A stretch of 35,895 nucleotides of DNA from Carboxydothermus pertinax (GTDB taxonomy: Bacteria; Bacillota; Z-2901; Carboxydothermales; Carboxydothermaceae): NCBI RefSeq assembly GCF_001950255.1, contig NZ_BDJK01000020.1, positions 1 through 35,895 of the forward strand, given 5' to 3'. Positions 15,780-23,489 of this stretch are shown one piece after another. A model generated the notes under the pieces. That model worked only from the letters and a program-made list of their open reading frames with translations. It was not told the origin of the DNA and made no database searches. Numbering within the stretch: position 1 is the stretch's first letter; each line of letters starts with the position of its first letter. The translations under genes and the position numbers were made by a program.

Positions 15780-17099
15780 TTAGTTTTTACTAAATTTACT
15801 TAACTTATATATTTCTCCGTTTTGAACAAATTGCAATACCAGTTCACTACTTCCAAGATAGCTGTTATCTTTCGCGTTTCTAATTTCGACATACATGCTT
15901 ACTAAATAACCGTTCTGGTCTTCCTGGTAGTTAAAATTCACAAGCTCTAATTTAAAATTATCAAGATTTCTAAAAGCATCTTTTATATCAAGAGCCGTCA
16001 CTTCATCAGAAATCTCCCGTATTTTCGCGTAATTTTTTTCCGGTATCCATACCAACAGCTCTTTACAGCTTTGCCGCACCCAATCAATTCCTTTTAGTAC
16101 CCGACTGGCAGGCAAGGGCAATTGCCCCTGGCCTGGTGCAGGTTTTGCTGGAATCGGCGGTTTAGACACGGGAGGTTTAGGTACGTTATCGTAAATCGGG
16201 GTAATCTCTACCCGTGGTTTTATCTGGCTTCTGGCAAAGTCAATATATATTTCCCGGGTATTGCCGTCCGGCCAGCTTACTCCAAGTAAAGCCCCTTTTT
16301 CCTGCCCCCCGGGTAAAAAATAAAAGTATTCATCTAACCGGGGAGGTATCCCTCCAATACTGGAACCTACACCTAATAATTCCAGTATATTACCATCACT
16401 GTAAAGCTTTACAGGCAGATTTAAATATCTAAAAGCTTCAAGTTCTTCCCGCCTTCCTTTTAGGTTAACCACCACTGCCCACTGGGTTGGCGCTAAAATT
16501 ACTTTTTTCACAAAAATTTCGGGAGTACCTCCGAGACTTTTTCCCACATATACTTCGCGAACAGTTCCCGCAACAGGACAAGATACAGATTTTTCAAAAC
16601 CTAGAATACTCCCGTTATTAACTTTTAACCCACCTTTAATAATTACTTCCCGGGGTTTTCCAAGATAATTGCTAAAAATATACCCGTGAACTACCCTTTC
16701 TCCCATTTGTAAACGGGTTAAGGTTGATAGTTTTTCTGCGCCTGGTAGTAAAAGCTCCACTTCTAACCGGGTATTAGACAGATCAATATAATCCCGATTA
16801 GAGTAAAGATAAAAACTAATGGCGATACGCGTAGCATCGTTTATTGCTTCATCGAGGTAAAGGATATATTTTCCTAAATTTATCTCCTGTTCTAACTTCC
16901 GGACTAAACCCAACGATAACGCTCTTTTTATTCCCCCGTCAGCAAGGGAATTAAAGATCGAACCGCTAGGCTTAAAAGCAGTAACCGCCTGGTCATCGGC
17001 TTCTAAAGAAATTACTTCCCTTTTCAATTCTAAAGACGGTACCAACATTAAATAAAAAGTAAATATCAAAGCCAAAATGAGCTGAAAAAAAGTTCTCAA
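15780..17099 (-). CDS. Exported protein of unknown function with DUF4179/DUF5643-like ectodomain
   Basis: This 439-aa protein starts with a signal or anchor helix (FFQLILALIFTFYLMLVP, residues 4-21). Residues about 65-175 (YILYLDEAINDATRIAISFYL and following) recall the DUF4179 extracellular domain of membrane anti-sigma-like proteins. Residues about 180-290 form a second beta-rich module (VYVGKSLGGTPEIFVKKVIL, GNTREIYIDF). A proline-rich linker at about 307-325 leads to a C-terminal domain of about 115 aa with no family I know. No zinc-finger anti-sigma domain is visible. The start is TTG at 17099 after a G-rich site. It follows the lipoprotein gene by about 95 bases and is probably also surface-located. 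Confidence 0.6.
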   Translation of the reverse strand: MRTFFQLILALIFTFYLMLVPSLELKREVISLEADDQAVTAFKPSGSIFNSLADGGIKRALSLGLVRKLEQEINLGKYILYLDEAINDATRIAISFYLYSNRDYIDLSNTRLEVELLLPGAEKLSTLTRLQMGERVVHGYIFSNYLGKPREVIIKGGLKVNNGSILGFEKSVSCPVAGTVREVYVGKSLGGTPEIFVKKVILAPTQWAVVVNLKGRREELEAFRYLNLPVKLYSDGNILELLGVGSSIGGIPPRLDEYFYFLPGGQEKGALLGVSWPDGNTREIYIDFARSQIKPRVEITPIYDNVPKPPVSKPPIPAKPAPGQGQLPLPASRVLKGIDWVRQSCKELLVWIPEKNYAKIREISDEVTALDIKDAFRNLDNFKLELVNFNYQEDQNGYLVSMYVEIRNAKDNSYLGSSELVLQFVQNGEIYKLSKFSKN

Positions 17100-17193
17100 G
17101 GCCCCTTCCCCCCTTTTGCAATCACCTTATTAAAATATTATACCAAATTCTTCTAATGCTTGTTATTTTTTCATTAAAAATTTTTACTGACCC

Positions 17194-18339
17194 CTACCTC
17201 CAAACTCTTCTTGTTTCCGCTGTTCCCCCCTTTTTTTCTTCTTTGCCACCTTCAGGTCCGGTTTCAATTCTCGTAATTTCCCCTTCCACCGTAAGCTCAA
17301 TGGTTTTCCCCTGGCTGGTAGTAATCTTTACCCGGGTAGTTTTTCCCTGTTTTTGATTATCTTTATCCTGCCCCTGCTTTGCCGCTGCTTTAAATTTACC
17401 GTAAGTTTTTTGCAGTTCCTCAATATTTTCCCGGGTAACCAGTCGAACGGGCGTGTAAATTACCGGAAGTTCTCCCTTTTTTACCATAATTTTAGTCTCA
17501 CCTTTAAAGCCGCGATTTTTTAAAAGTCCATCCATTTCCTCCACCGCTTTGGCCGCGATAACTTCCTGCAGAGGGTCGATAGAAGCTAAAAGTTTATTTT
17601 GATAAATTGCTTGGGCAATTTTGGGCGTAAGCTCCATTGAAGCAAAAATCACGCCTCTTTCTTTATTCATTCCAACCTCGGCTAATAATTCTCCGATTTT
17701 TCCATCTAAAGCAATAATGCTTTGTCCTTCGGCAAGTTTTTTTACCCCGGCTAGAACTTTTCTCTGGTCTTTAACTAAAAGTTCTCCGGTTGTAACGCTT
17801 TTACCAAGAGCCGTAAGCTCCTTCATTAAACTCTCTTCTAAAAGTTTTACCGAAAGTTTCTGGCGATTGGCCGCCAATAACAATACCTTGCCCGTTTTTT
17901 CATAAAGGGCCAGGTTTTTAGCCATAAGCTCCGCTCCTTTTTTGTAATCCAACAGGATCGCCCCATCTCCCCAAGCACTGTAGGGGATATCTTTTAAAAA
18001 GATAATTTTACTCTCCCGGTAAAGTTTTTGTGCCAATATACCGGCCTTAGGCGAACCTGCCGTCTCCCAGATAACCCCTTTAGGTTTTCGGCCGGTAATT
18101 TGGGTTAAAATTTTCTCTTCCCGGTTTTCGTTAGCATTTAAACTTTTAATCATAACTTGCCATTTCTTTTCTTTCGCTTTGGCTTCAAAGGTTTTTATTA
18201 AATCTTTTTCCTCCTTACTTTTGGCTACCATCAGGAAAATTTTAGGTGGCAAAGGTTTTCTTTTTTTATCGGGACAACCGGTAAGGCTAATTATTAAAGA
18301 AACTGCCAAAAAAAATACAAGAGCTTTTTTCATTTTCAA
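17194..18339 (-). CDS. Periplasmic-binding-protein-like lipoprotein
   Basis: The 381-aa product has a lipoprotein signal ending LIISLTGC (Cys at about 22). Residues about 33-300 match the two-lobe fold of sugar-type (type I) solute-binding proteins: IFLMVAKSKEEKDLIKTFEA, KGVIWETAGSP, GDGAILLDYKKGAELMAKNL, and SIDPLQEVIAAKAVEEMDGLL near the end. No transporter permease or ATPase gene lies nearby, so it may act as a sensor or orphan binding protein. A charged low-complexity tail (about 325-381, rich in Lys, Gln and Glu) is unusual for the family. The gene is divergent from the first Fe-S protein gene. Confidence 0.8.
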   Translation of the reverse strand: MKMKKALVFFLAVSLIISLTGCPDKKRKPLPPKIFLMVAKSKEEKDLIKTFEAKAKEKKWQVMIKSLNANENREEKILTQITGRKPKGVIWETAGSPKAGILAQKLYRESKIIFLKDIPYSAWGDGAILLDYKKGAELMAKNLALYEKTGKVLLLAANRQKLSVKLLEESLMKELTALGKSVTTGELLVKDQRKVLAGVKKLAEGQSIIALDGKIGELLAEVGMNKERGVIFASMELTPKIAQAIYQNKLLASIDPLQEVIAAKAVEEMDGLLKNRGFKGETKIMVKKGELPVIYTPVRLVTRENIEELQKTYGKFKAAAKQGQDKDNQKQGKTTRVKITTSQGKTIELTVEGEITRIETGPEGGKEEKKGGTAETRRVWR

Positions 18340-18395
18340 AAACCCCCCTTTACATTTATTTTTGTAAAAATACCGGCAGTTTATCCACTTAGTCC

Positions 18396-18424
18396 TTTAC
18401 AAATCCCAGGGGTTCTGTTATTAT
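18396..18424 (+). promoter_or_regulatory. Sigma-A-like promoter for the first Fe-S protein
   Basis: TTTACA (18396-18401), 17 bases, then TATTAT (18419-18424) on the plus strand. Transcription would begin near 18431, about 60 bases before the ATG. Two similar AT-rich runs (AATAATATTT followed by GCT) lie in the leader. Confidence 0.5.
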
Positions 18425-18492
18425 ATAGTAAATAATATTTTTGCTCTATTATATAATAATATTTGCTAACAATTTTTTGAGGGGGGCTTGAA

Positions 18493-18771
18493 ATGACGTT
18501 ATACATCGATTACGACGCATGTCTAAAGGAACCCACCTGTCCCGCCGCCACCTATTGCAGCACTAAAGCTCTTTACTTTCATCCCGAAGAAAGCCGGCTT
18601 TTTTTCAACCCCGATCTTTGCAACGGCTGCGGGCAATGCATCCAGAAGTGTGCTTTAAACGCCCTCTCTTTGTTTGAAACTACGGAGGAATTGGGTATCT
18701 TTTTGGAAAAAATAACAAGGGCCCGGGAAAATTTTACTTCCAAACTTGAATCTATCATCGGCTTAAAATAA
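18493..18771 (+). CDS. Small ferredoxin-like Fe-S protein with CPAATYC motif (copy 1)
   Basis: This 92-aa protein has an ordinary [4Fe-4S] motif CNGCGQCIQKC near residues 43-53 and an unusual N-terminal cysteine set C-x5-C-x5-C in DYDACLKEPTCPAATYC (residues 8-24). In a common two-cluster ferredoxin the N-terminal part would read CxxCxxCxxxC, so at least one cluster site is altered. One [4Fe-4S] cluster using CxxCxxC plus an N-terminal Cys is the safest reading. A charged helical tail (about 60-92) ends it. A strong ribosome binding site (GAGGGGGG) precedes the ATG. It is a paralogue of the gene at 18884. The redox partner is unknown. Confidence 0.82.
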   Translation: MTLYIDYDACLKEPTCPAATYCSTKALYFHPEESRLFFNPDLCNGCGQCIQKCALNALSLFETTEELGIFLEKITRARENFTSKLESIIGLK

Positions 18772-18798
18772 CAACCCCTCTGGGGGTTGTTTTTATTT
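18770..18798 (+). terminator. Terminator of Fe-S protein gene, copy 1
   Basis: A 9-bp perfect stem, AACAACCCC (18770-18778) and GGGGTTGTT (18783-18791), is followed by TTTATTTT on the plus strand. It starts at the stop codon. Confidence 0.9.
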
Positions 18799-18810
18799 TG
18801 CTTTAATACT

Positions 18811-18839
18811 TTTCAATTATACTTTAGATATGTTATACT
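18811..18839 (+). promoter_or_regulatory. Possible promoter for Fe-S protein gene, copy 2
   Basis: TTTCAA (18811-18816), 17 bases, then TATACT (18834-18839). The -35 is poor but the -10 is good. Because a strong terminator precedes it, the second copy needs a promoter in this gap. Confidence 0.35.
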
Positions 18840-18883
18840 TTTACTAATAATTTTTAATTTTATGAATCTTCGGAGGTGTTCCT

Positions 18884-19126
18884 ATGCCAATTCACATTGA
18901 TTTAGACCTTTGCGACCAAAATGAAGATTGCCCCGCCGCTACTTACTGCTTGTACGGCGCCCTTTACTTTGACCACGCGGAGCACAAGCTAAAGTACGAC
19001 CGGGAAAAGTGCCAAAACTGCGGCACTTGCGTAAATCACTGTGGACCCGGTGCGTTATACTATGCAAAAGATGATGATGAATTAAAAATGCTGGTTGAAG
19101 AGCTAAACAAACTAAAAGAAATTTAG
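18884..19126 (+). CDS. Small ferredoxin-like Fe-S protein with CPAATYC motif (copy 2)
   Basis: This 80-aa paralogue of the preceding gene has the same plan: IDLDLCDQNEDCPAATYC at about residues 5-22 (again C-x5-C-x5-C), then CQNCGTCVNHC near 44-54, then an acidic and lysine-rich helical tail. The conserved CPAATYC and the LYF strand (GALYFDHAEHKL) show that the two form one small family. It has its own ribosome binding site (CGGAGGTG) and terminator, so the two copies are probably expressed separately. An electron-carrier role is inferred from the cysteines only. Confidence 0.82.
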   Translation: MPIHIDLDLCDQNEDCPAATYCLYGALYFDHAEHKLKYDREKCQNCGTCVNHCGPGALYYAKDDDELKMLVEELNKLKEI

Positions 19127-19150
19127 GGCGGGGTCATCCCCGCCCTTTTA
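19126..19150 (+). terminator. Terminator of Fe-S protein gene, copy 2
   Basis: An 8-bp perfect GC stem, GGGCGGGG (19126-19133) and CCCCGCCC (19138-19145), with loop TCAT is followed by TTTTA. It lies between convergent genes. The minus-strand tail is less T-rich, so it mainly serves the plus strand. Confidence 0.85.
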
Positions 19151-19152
19151 GC

Positions 19153-19749
19153 TTAAAATAGTTGTAATTGCTCAAAATCTTCTATTTCCTTATTTTGCTT
19201 TAATGCAAAATACAAATCCCGCACCGCCTTAAAATCTTCCCAAGTCGGCCGTTTTTTCGCGGGATCCCTAAGGAGCGCCGCCGGATGATAGGTAGGCATT
19301 ATTTTTATGTCACCTTTTTCATGCCAGAGGCCGCGAATTTTTGTAATTCTTACTTCTGGTCCAATTAAAGCTTGGGCTGCTGTAGCCCCAAGGCAAACAA
19401 TAATTTTAGGTTTAATTAACTCAATTTGCCGGTCTAAAAACTGCCGACAGGCAGCCACTTCATCTTTAGTCGGCACGCGGTTATTGGGAGGACGACATTT
19501 TACCACATTGCCAATATAAACTTCCTCCCGGGAAATCCCCGCGGCTTCCAATATTTTGTTTAAAAGTTCCCCGGCTGCCCCTACAAACGGCCTCCCCTGC
19601 CGATCTTCTTCGGCTCCGGGTCCTTCGCCTACCAGCATTAAAAGAGCATTTTCATTGCCTTCTCCAAAAACCACCCGTTGGGCGTGAGCTCTTAGATTAC
19701 AGCGCTGGCAAGCTAAAGCTTCTTCATATAAAGTTAAAAGCTTCCCCAT
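19153..19749 (-). CDS. Uracil-DNA glycosylase, family 4 (Fe-S type)
   Basis: This enzyme removes uracil from DNA, which matters most in thermophiles where cytosine deaminates fast. Family 4 marks are the N-terminal cysteine pair ACQRCNLRAHA (Cys14 and Cys17), the active-site motif GEGPGAEEDRQGRPFVGAAG near 41-60, further cysteines in NVVKCRPP and AACRQFL that complete a [4Fe-4S] site, and the C-terminal motif TYHPAALLRDP near 153-163. The length of 198 aa is typical. The ATG overlaps the stop of the CooT-family gene as TAATG, so the two are co-translated. Confidence 0.95.
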   Translation of the reverse strand: MGKLLTLYEEALACQRCNLRAHAQRVVFGEGNENALLMLVGEGPGAEEDRQGRPFVGAAGELLNKILEAAGISREEVYIGNVVKCRPPNNRVPTKDEVAACRQFLDRQIELIKPKIIVCLGATAAQALIGPEVRITKIRGLWHEKGDIKIMPTYHPAALLRDPAKKRPTWEDFKAVRDLYFALKQNKEIEDFEQLQLF

Positions 19750-19940
19750 TACTCCTCCCGCTCCAGCAAAATCCGGTGGTCCACCAGTTCTAAACGTTTT
19801 ATCCGGGCTTTAATAACTTTTCTCTGCCCAAAAATATTTTCCAGCAAAAGCCCCTCCTCGGTGGGTATTAGTTTATCCACCCGTTCTAAAAAAAGCTCCT
19901 CCTTATCCCCCTTTACCACAAAAGCACTGGCTTCACACAT
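19749..19940 (-). CDS. CooT-family small protein (candidate nickel-binding)
   Basis: This 63-aa protein starts MCEASAFVV, the signature of the CooT family, whose Cys2 binds nickel in studied members; the rest is a small beta barrel (LFLERVDKLIPTEEGLLLENIFGQRKVIKARIKRLELVDHRILLE). CooT helps carbon monoxide dehydrogenase maturation in some bacteria, but homologues occur widely and no CODH gene is in this window. The length matches the family. The ATG follows GGGGG. It is placed between rtcB and the uracil-DNA glycosylase gene, with overlaps or short gaps on both sides. A role linked to either neighbour is speculative. Confidence 0.85.
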   Translation of the reverse strand: MCEASAFVVKGDKEELFLERVDKLIPTEEGLLLENIFGQRKVIKARIKRLELVDHRILLEREE

Positions 19941-19962
19941 CTTTACATCCCCCTTTTTATTT

Positions 19963-21366
19963 TTAATCTTTTCCCTTGATAACGGCTAAAGGTTTTAAAA
20001 TCGCTACCACCTCGGCAAGACCAGCCCCGGTCACTGTCTCAATTACCAAGTCAATATCTTTATACGCCTGGGGCGCTTCATCTAAGACAGCTTCTGGTTT
20101 CTCGTTTAAAAGGATTTCTCCCAAGGCCTGTTTTAAATCCGAAACCGTAATGTTTTTAATTGATGCTTTTCGGGACATACTCCTGCCTGCTCCATGATTT
20201 AAAGAGTTAAAAGTTAGGGTGATTTGGGGCGTTGCTCTTAACACATAAGATTTCGTTCCCATACTTCCAGGGATTAATACCGGATGGCCTGTTTCTTTAA
20301 ATGCCGGTAAATTGGCCCGGTGCCCTGCAGGCAAAGCCCTCGTTGCCCCTTTTCGGTGAACTAAAACTGTTCTTTCGTCATGAACTTCTATTTTAGCAAT
20401 ATTGTGGGCTAAATCATAAACCAAGTCAAGCTTTCCATCCCCCAGCTGTTCTTTAAATACCAGCCTTAAATAATAGGTGATAAGCTGGCGGTTGGCATAA
20501 GCAAAGTTCGCCACTGCCACCATTGCCTGATAATACTGCTTCCCCTCCGGTGAAGAAAAAGGTACAGCTGCCAGTCCTTTTGCCGGTACGTTTACTCTGT
20601 ACTTGGGTCCTGCTCTATATAAAATCTCGGTATACTCGGTACACACCTGGTGCCCAAGCCCCCGGCTTCCGGTATGAACCATTACACATAGTTGCCCCGG
20701 GTACAGCCCGTACCTTTCGGCCAGTTGCTTCTCCCTTATTTCCACTACTTCCTGCAGCTCAATAAAGTGGTTTCCGCCTCCTAAAGTACCAAGTCCTTCG
20801 GCACCCCGGGATAAAGCAGTCTCGGACAAAGCTTTAAGATCGGCCCCGGGCATAACCCCGCCCTCTTCTATTTTTGCTAAGTCCTCCTCAATACCGTATC
20901 CTTCCTCCAAAAGAGCCCGCACCCCGTGCACCAAAACTTGAGGGAGGAGTTTTCTCACTTCCTTCTCCCGGTTTTTTTTGCCAACTCCCGCCGGAACATA
21001 TCTTTCAATGGCACTTACTAATTTTCGTAATCTTTCCCGGGATAATTCCCGGGCCGCAAAGGGAGTAGTTAAAAGCCGCACCCCGCAGTTAATGTCCATC
21101 CCCACTGCCCCGGCAGAAATTACGCCTTCCGGTAAAACAGTAGCCATCACGCCCCCGATTGGTAACCCAAACCCTTCATGCAAATCCGGCATGCCGTAAA
21201 CCGCCCGGTAAACCCCGGGAATACTTGCCGCATTTTGGAGTTGCTTTAACGATTCATCATTATAAAGAGCAGGAATTAATTTGCTGTGAGCAATCACATA
21301 CCCATCTACCTGCATTTTCCCTTGCTTGGGTAAAAGGTAGAGGTTATCTTTTATTTTTTCTAACAT
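19963..21366 (-). CDS. rtcB: RNA-splicing ligase RtcB
   Basis: RtcB joins RNA ends with 2',3'-cyclic phosphate and 5'-OH using GTP and Mn2+. The metal and guanylylation residues are visible: VGMDINCGVRLL (Asp and Cys near 90-95), GGGNHFIELQ near 195, VHTGSRGLGHQV near 230, LAHNIAKIEVHDE, and NHGAGRSMSRKAS near 395, with the histidine that takes GMP. The product is 467 aa from the ATG at 21366, preceded by GTGGTGAG; I prefer this to the GTG four codons upstream, which overlaps that site. Archease, a common partner, is not nearby. It leads a cluster with a CooT-family gene and a uracil-DNA glycosylase gene. Confidence 0.96.
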   Translation of the reverse strand: MLEKIKDNLYLLPKQGKMQVDGYVIAHSKLIPALYNDESLKQLQNAASIPGVYRAVYGMPDLHEGFGLPIGGVMATVLPEGVISAGAVGMDINCGVRLLTTPFAARELSRERLRKLVSAIERYVPAGVGKKNREKEVRKLLPQVLVHGVRALLEEGYGIEEDLAKIEEGGVMPGADLKALSETALSRGAEGLGTLGGGNHFIELQEVVEIREKQLAERYGLYPGQLCVMVHTGSRGLGHQVCTEYTEILYRAGPKYRVNVPAKGLAAVPFSSPEGKQYYQAMVAVANFAYANRQLITYYLRLVFKEQLGDGKLDLVYDLAHNIAKIEVHDERTVLVHRKGATRALPAGHRANLPAFKETGHPVLIPGSMGTKSYVLRATPQITLTFNSLNHGAGRSMSRKASIKNITVSDLKQALGEILLNEKPEAVLDEAPQAYKDIDLVIETVTGAGLAEVVAILKPLAVIKGKD

Positions 21367-21398
21367 TATACTCACCACAGTTTAATTGTACCAGAGCT

Positions 21399-21429
21399 AA
21401 AATAAAAACCCAACCCCTAAGAGTTGGGT
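21399..21429 (-). terminator. Terminator of the first GGDEF gene
   Basis: A 7-bp stem, ACCCAAC (21408-21414) and GTTGGGT (21423-21429), with an 8-base loop overlaps the last codons of the gene and is followed on the minus strand by TTTTATTTT. Confidence 0.85.
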
Positions 21430-23471
21430 AAATCCAGGTCTTTTAGCGTTACCACCCGATTTTTCCCGGCATTTTTGGCAAGGTACAAAAGTTTATCAGC
21501 AACTCCCAGAAGTTCTTCTAAATTTTTGGCTTCCTCGGGAAAGACCGTAACACCAATAGAAGCCGTAACCGAAATCCCTGGCTCGGAAAATTTTAATTCA
21601 TTAATAGCACTTTTGAGCTTGGCCGCCACTTCATAGCTTCCCTGCCAGCCAGCAGCCGGCAGCACCACGCAAAACTCCTCCCCGCCGTAACGGGCCACCA
21701 CATCTTGATTTCGCACCGTACTTCTTAAGATTTCACCAACTTTCTTTAAAACTTCATCTCCCATCAAATGTCCATAAACATCATTAATATGTTTAAAATT
21801 ATCCAAATCTAGAAGAATTAAGCCCAGTTGGCTTCCATGACGGCGGCAAAAAGCTATTTCTTTTTCTAAAAAGTTTACCAAAAAACGACGGTTGTAAACT
21901 TTAGTAAGTTCATCAATCATGGACGAATATTCTAAAGCTTTTAATAGCCGAGCATTATACAAATACGGTACAGCAATTTCCACCAGTCGTTCGATTCGTT
22001 TTAGCTTTTCCTGTTCCCCCGTAGCACAGGTGACATGAATTACGCCTTTAACCTCCCCACCCACAATTAAAGGAATACAGGCATAAAAACCACTCCCCCG
22101 GTACTCCGGACACCGGTCTAAACTTCCGGGAAACTTCACTACCTTCCTCCCCCGGGCAATAACCGCACAAACCTCTTTGTCTTCTAAAATCTGGGGATTG
22201 CAGTGGACTTCTCCCGATAAAGCTTTAATTTCCAGACGGTTTTGGCTTTCATTTAAGATTAAAATTGCGGTATCAGTAATTTTATATTTTCGTTCCAAAA
22301 AATTCTTTAAGATCTTATAAATACCCTCTTCCTCTTTTTCATTTTTCAGTAAACGGTTTAATTCTACTTCCGCCGTTAAGCTTGTAATAAGCTCCTCCGT
22401 ATTTTTAATAAACTTCTTAAGTTCCACGGAACAATCGCCTAATTCCTGGAAATTTTCGGGAAACGGCTTGTCTAAACCCTTTTGATTTAACTGTTTTAAA
22501 TAAGCTGTAACCAGATTTTCCCGTTTTAAAATTTCCCGGTTAAAATAAGCAAAAATACTCCCAATAACCAAAAGTTCTAAAACAACTAATAAACTCATCA
22601 CCCCTATTTCCCCGTAAAAAGTTTTTAAATTTTCAGCTACAGGAGTTAAAAAAACAATCCGCTCGCCGCTACTTCCTTTTTTAACCGACAGGTAATAATT
22701 AGAGCCGGCAATTTTATAAATTCCAGCCGGCGGAAAACTCCTGCTAAACCGGGATAATTCTTTTAAAAATTCCAGGGGATAATCACGGTTTTGGGCAATT
22801 AAACTGCTCCCACCTAAGTTAATAAACTTTCCCTGAATCATATCTGGGGTAAAGCCAAGCTTTTTTAACTGGTTATTTTCCAAAAACGCCACAATTCCAA
22901 AATTTGGCGCAGTATCATTTATCTCATTAATAATCCTTTCCCAGAACATACCCCCCATTAAATAACCGACAAGCTTGTTTTGGTAAAAAACCGGTATAAC
23001 CACCCGAAAGCGGTAACCTAACGGTCCAAAGACAAGTTTGGCTTCATATTCACCCGGTACCCCTTTTAAATTGATAAAATTCTTTACATTATCTCCTGAA
23101 AGCCCGGGCGTCGCAAGTCGTAATATAACCTTTTTCCCTGAATCAAGAACCCCGATATTATCTATACCCATATTTTGCCAGTTTAAAAAAGAAGCCGTAA
23201 GATAACGACTAAGTCCTTCCCGCTTCTTTTCCTTCAAGAGTTGACAAAAGGTTTGGTCACTGGCCAAGGTTCTTAAAGCCAGGAAGATTTTCTCCGTTTG
23301 GGCCTGTTCTAACACGTTTATCTGTGTTTCCACCTGTTTTTGCTCTAACGTTACCTTATCCCTGAATATTTTACTGTAAACTCGGTGCGCATTAGCCCAC
23401 TCGAGCAGGGAAAAGATAAGGACAATACTTAAAATTATAACAATTTGCTTCCCTCTCAGGCTTTCGGTCAC
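21417..23471 (-). CDS. Membrane diguanylate cyclase: Cache-like sensor, GAF, GGDEF (copy 1)
   Basis: The enzyme should make cyclic di-GMP from two GTP. The N-terminus has one membrane helix (about 8-25), an extracytoplasmic sensor region to about 285 that resembles a double Cache domain, and a second helix (about 290-312). A GAF domain follows at about 385-500, then GGDEF at about 515-680 with RYGGEEF near 593. The inhibitory I-site R-x-x-D lies five residues before GGEEF (RNQDVVARYGGEEF). The GAF carries four spaced cysteines shared with copy 2. I prefer the GTG at 23471, with AAGGTGG five bases upstream, over the GTG at 23480 that overlaps this site. It lies 18 bases after copy 2. Confidence 0.92.
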   Translation of the reverse strand: MTESLRGKQIVIILSIVLIFSLLEWANAHRVYSKIFRDKVTLEQKQVETQINVLEQAQTEKIFLALRTLASDQTFCQLLKEKKREGLSRYLTASFLNWQNMGIDNIGVLDSGKKVILRLATPGLSGDNVKNFINLKGVPGEYEAKLVFGPLGYRFRVVIPVFYQNKLVGYLMGGMFWERIINEINDTAPNFGIVAFLENNQLKKLGFTPDMIQGKFINLGGSSLIAQNRDYPLEFLKELSRFSRSFPPAGIYKIAGSNYYLSVKKGSSGERIVFLTPVAENLKTFYGEIGVMSLLVVLELLVIGSIFAYFNREILKRENLVTAYLKQLNQKGLDKPFPENFQELGDCSVELKKFIKNTEELITSLTAEVELNRLLKNEKEEEGIYKILKNFLERKYKITDTAILILNESQNRLEIKALSGEVHCNPQILEDKEVCAVIARGRKVVKFPGSLDRCPEYRGSGFYACIPLIVGGEVKGVIHVTCATGEQEKLKRIERLVEIAVPYLYNARLLKALEYSSMIDELTKVYNRRFLVNFLEKEIAFCRRHGSQLGLILLDLDNFKHINDVYGHLMGDEVLKKVGEILRSTVRNQDVVARYGGEEFCVVLPAAGWQGSYEVAAKLKSAINELKFSEPGISVTASIGVTVFPEEAKNLEELLGVADKLLYLAKNAGKNRVVTLKDLDLPNS

Positions 23472-23489
23472 CTTATCCACCTTCTTTTA

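Noticed and set aside
15696-15803. Plus-strand 35-codon reading frame starting at TTG after GAGGGGG
   Set aside because: It overlaps the convergent coding end and lies over a strong minus-strand promoter and leader. Its composition looks random and no family is recognised.
18431-18480. AT-rich repeated runs before the first Fe-S gene as an origin or attachment site
   Set aside because: The repeats are short and imperfect and no integrase or replication gene is near. They are better read as leader and promoter sequence.
20523-21199. Long plus-strand frames opposite rtcB
   Set aside because: RtcB motifs on the minus strand explain the coding signal. The antisense frames are proline- and leucine-rich shadows.
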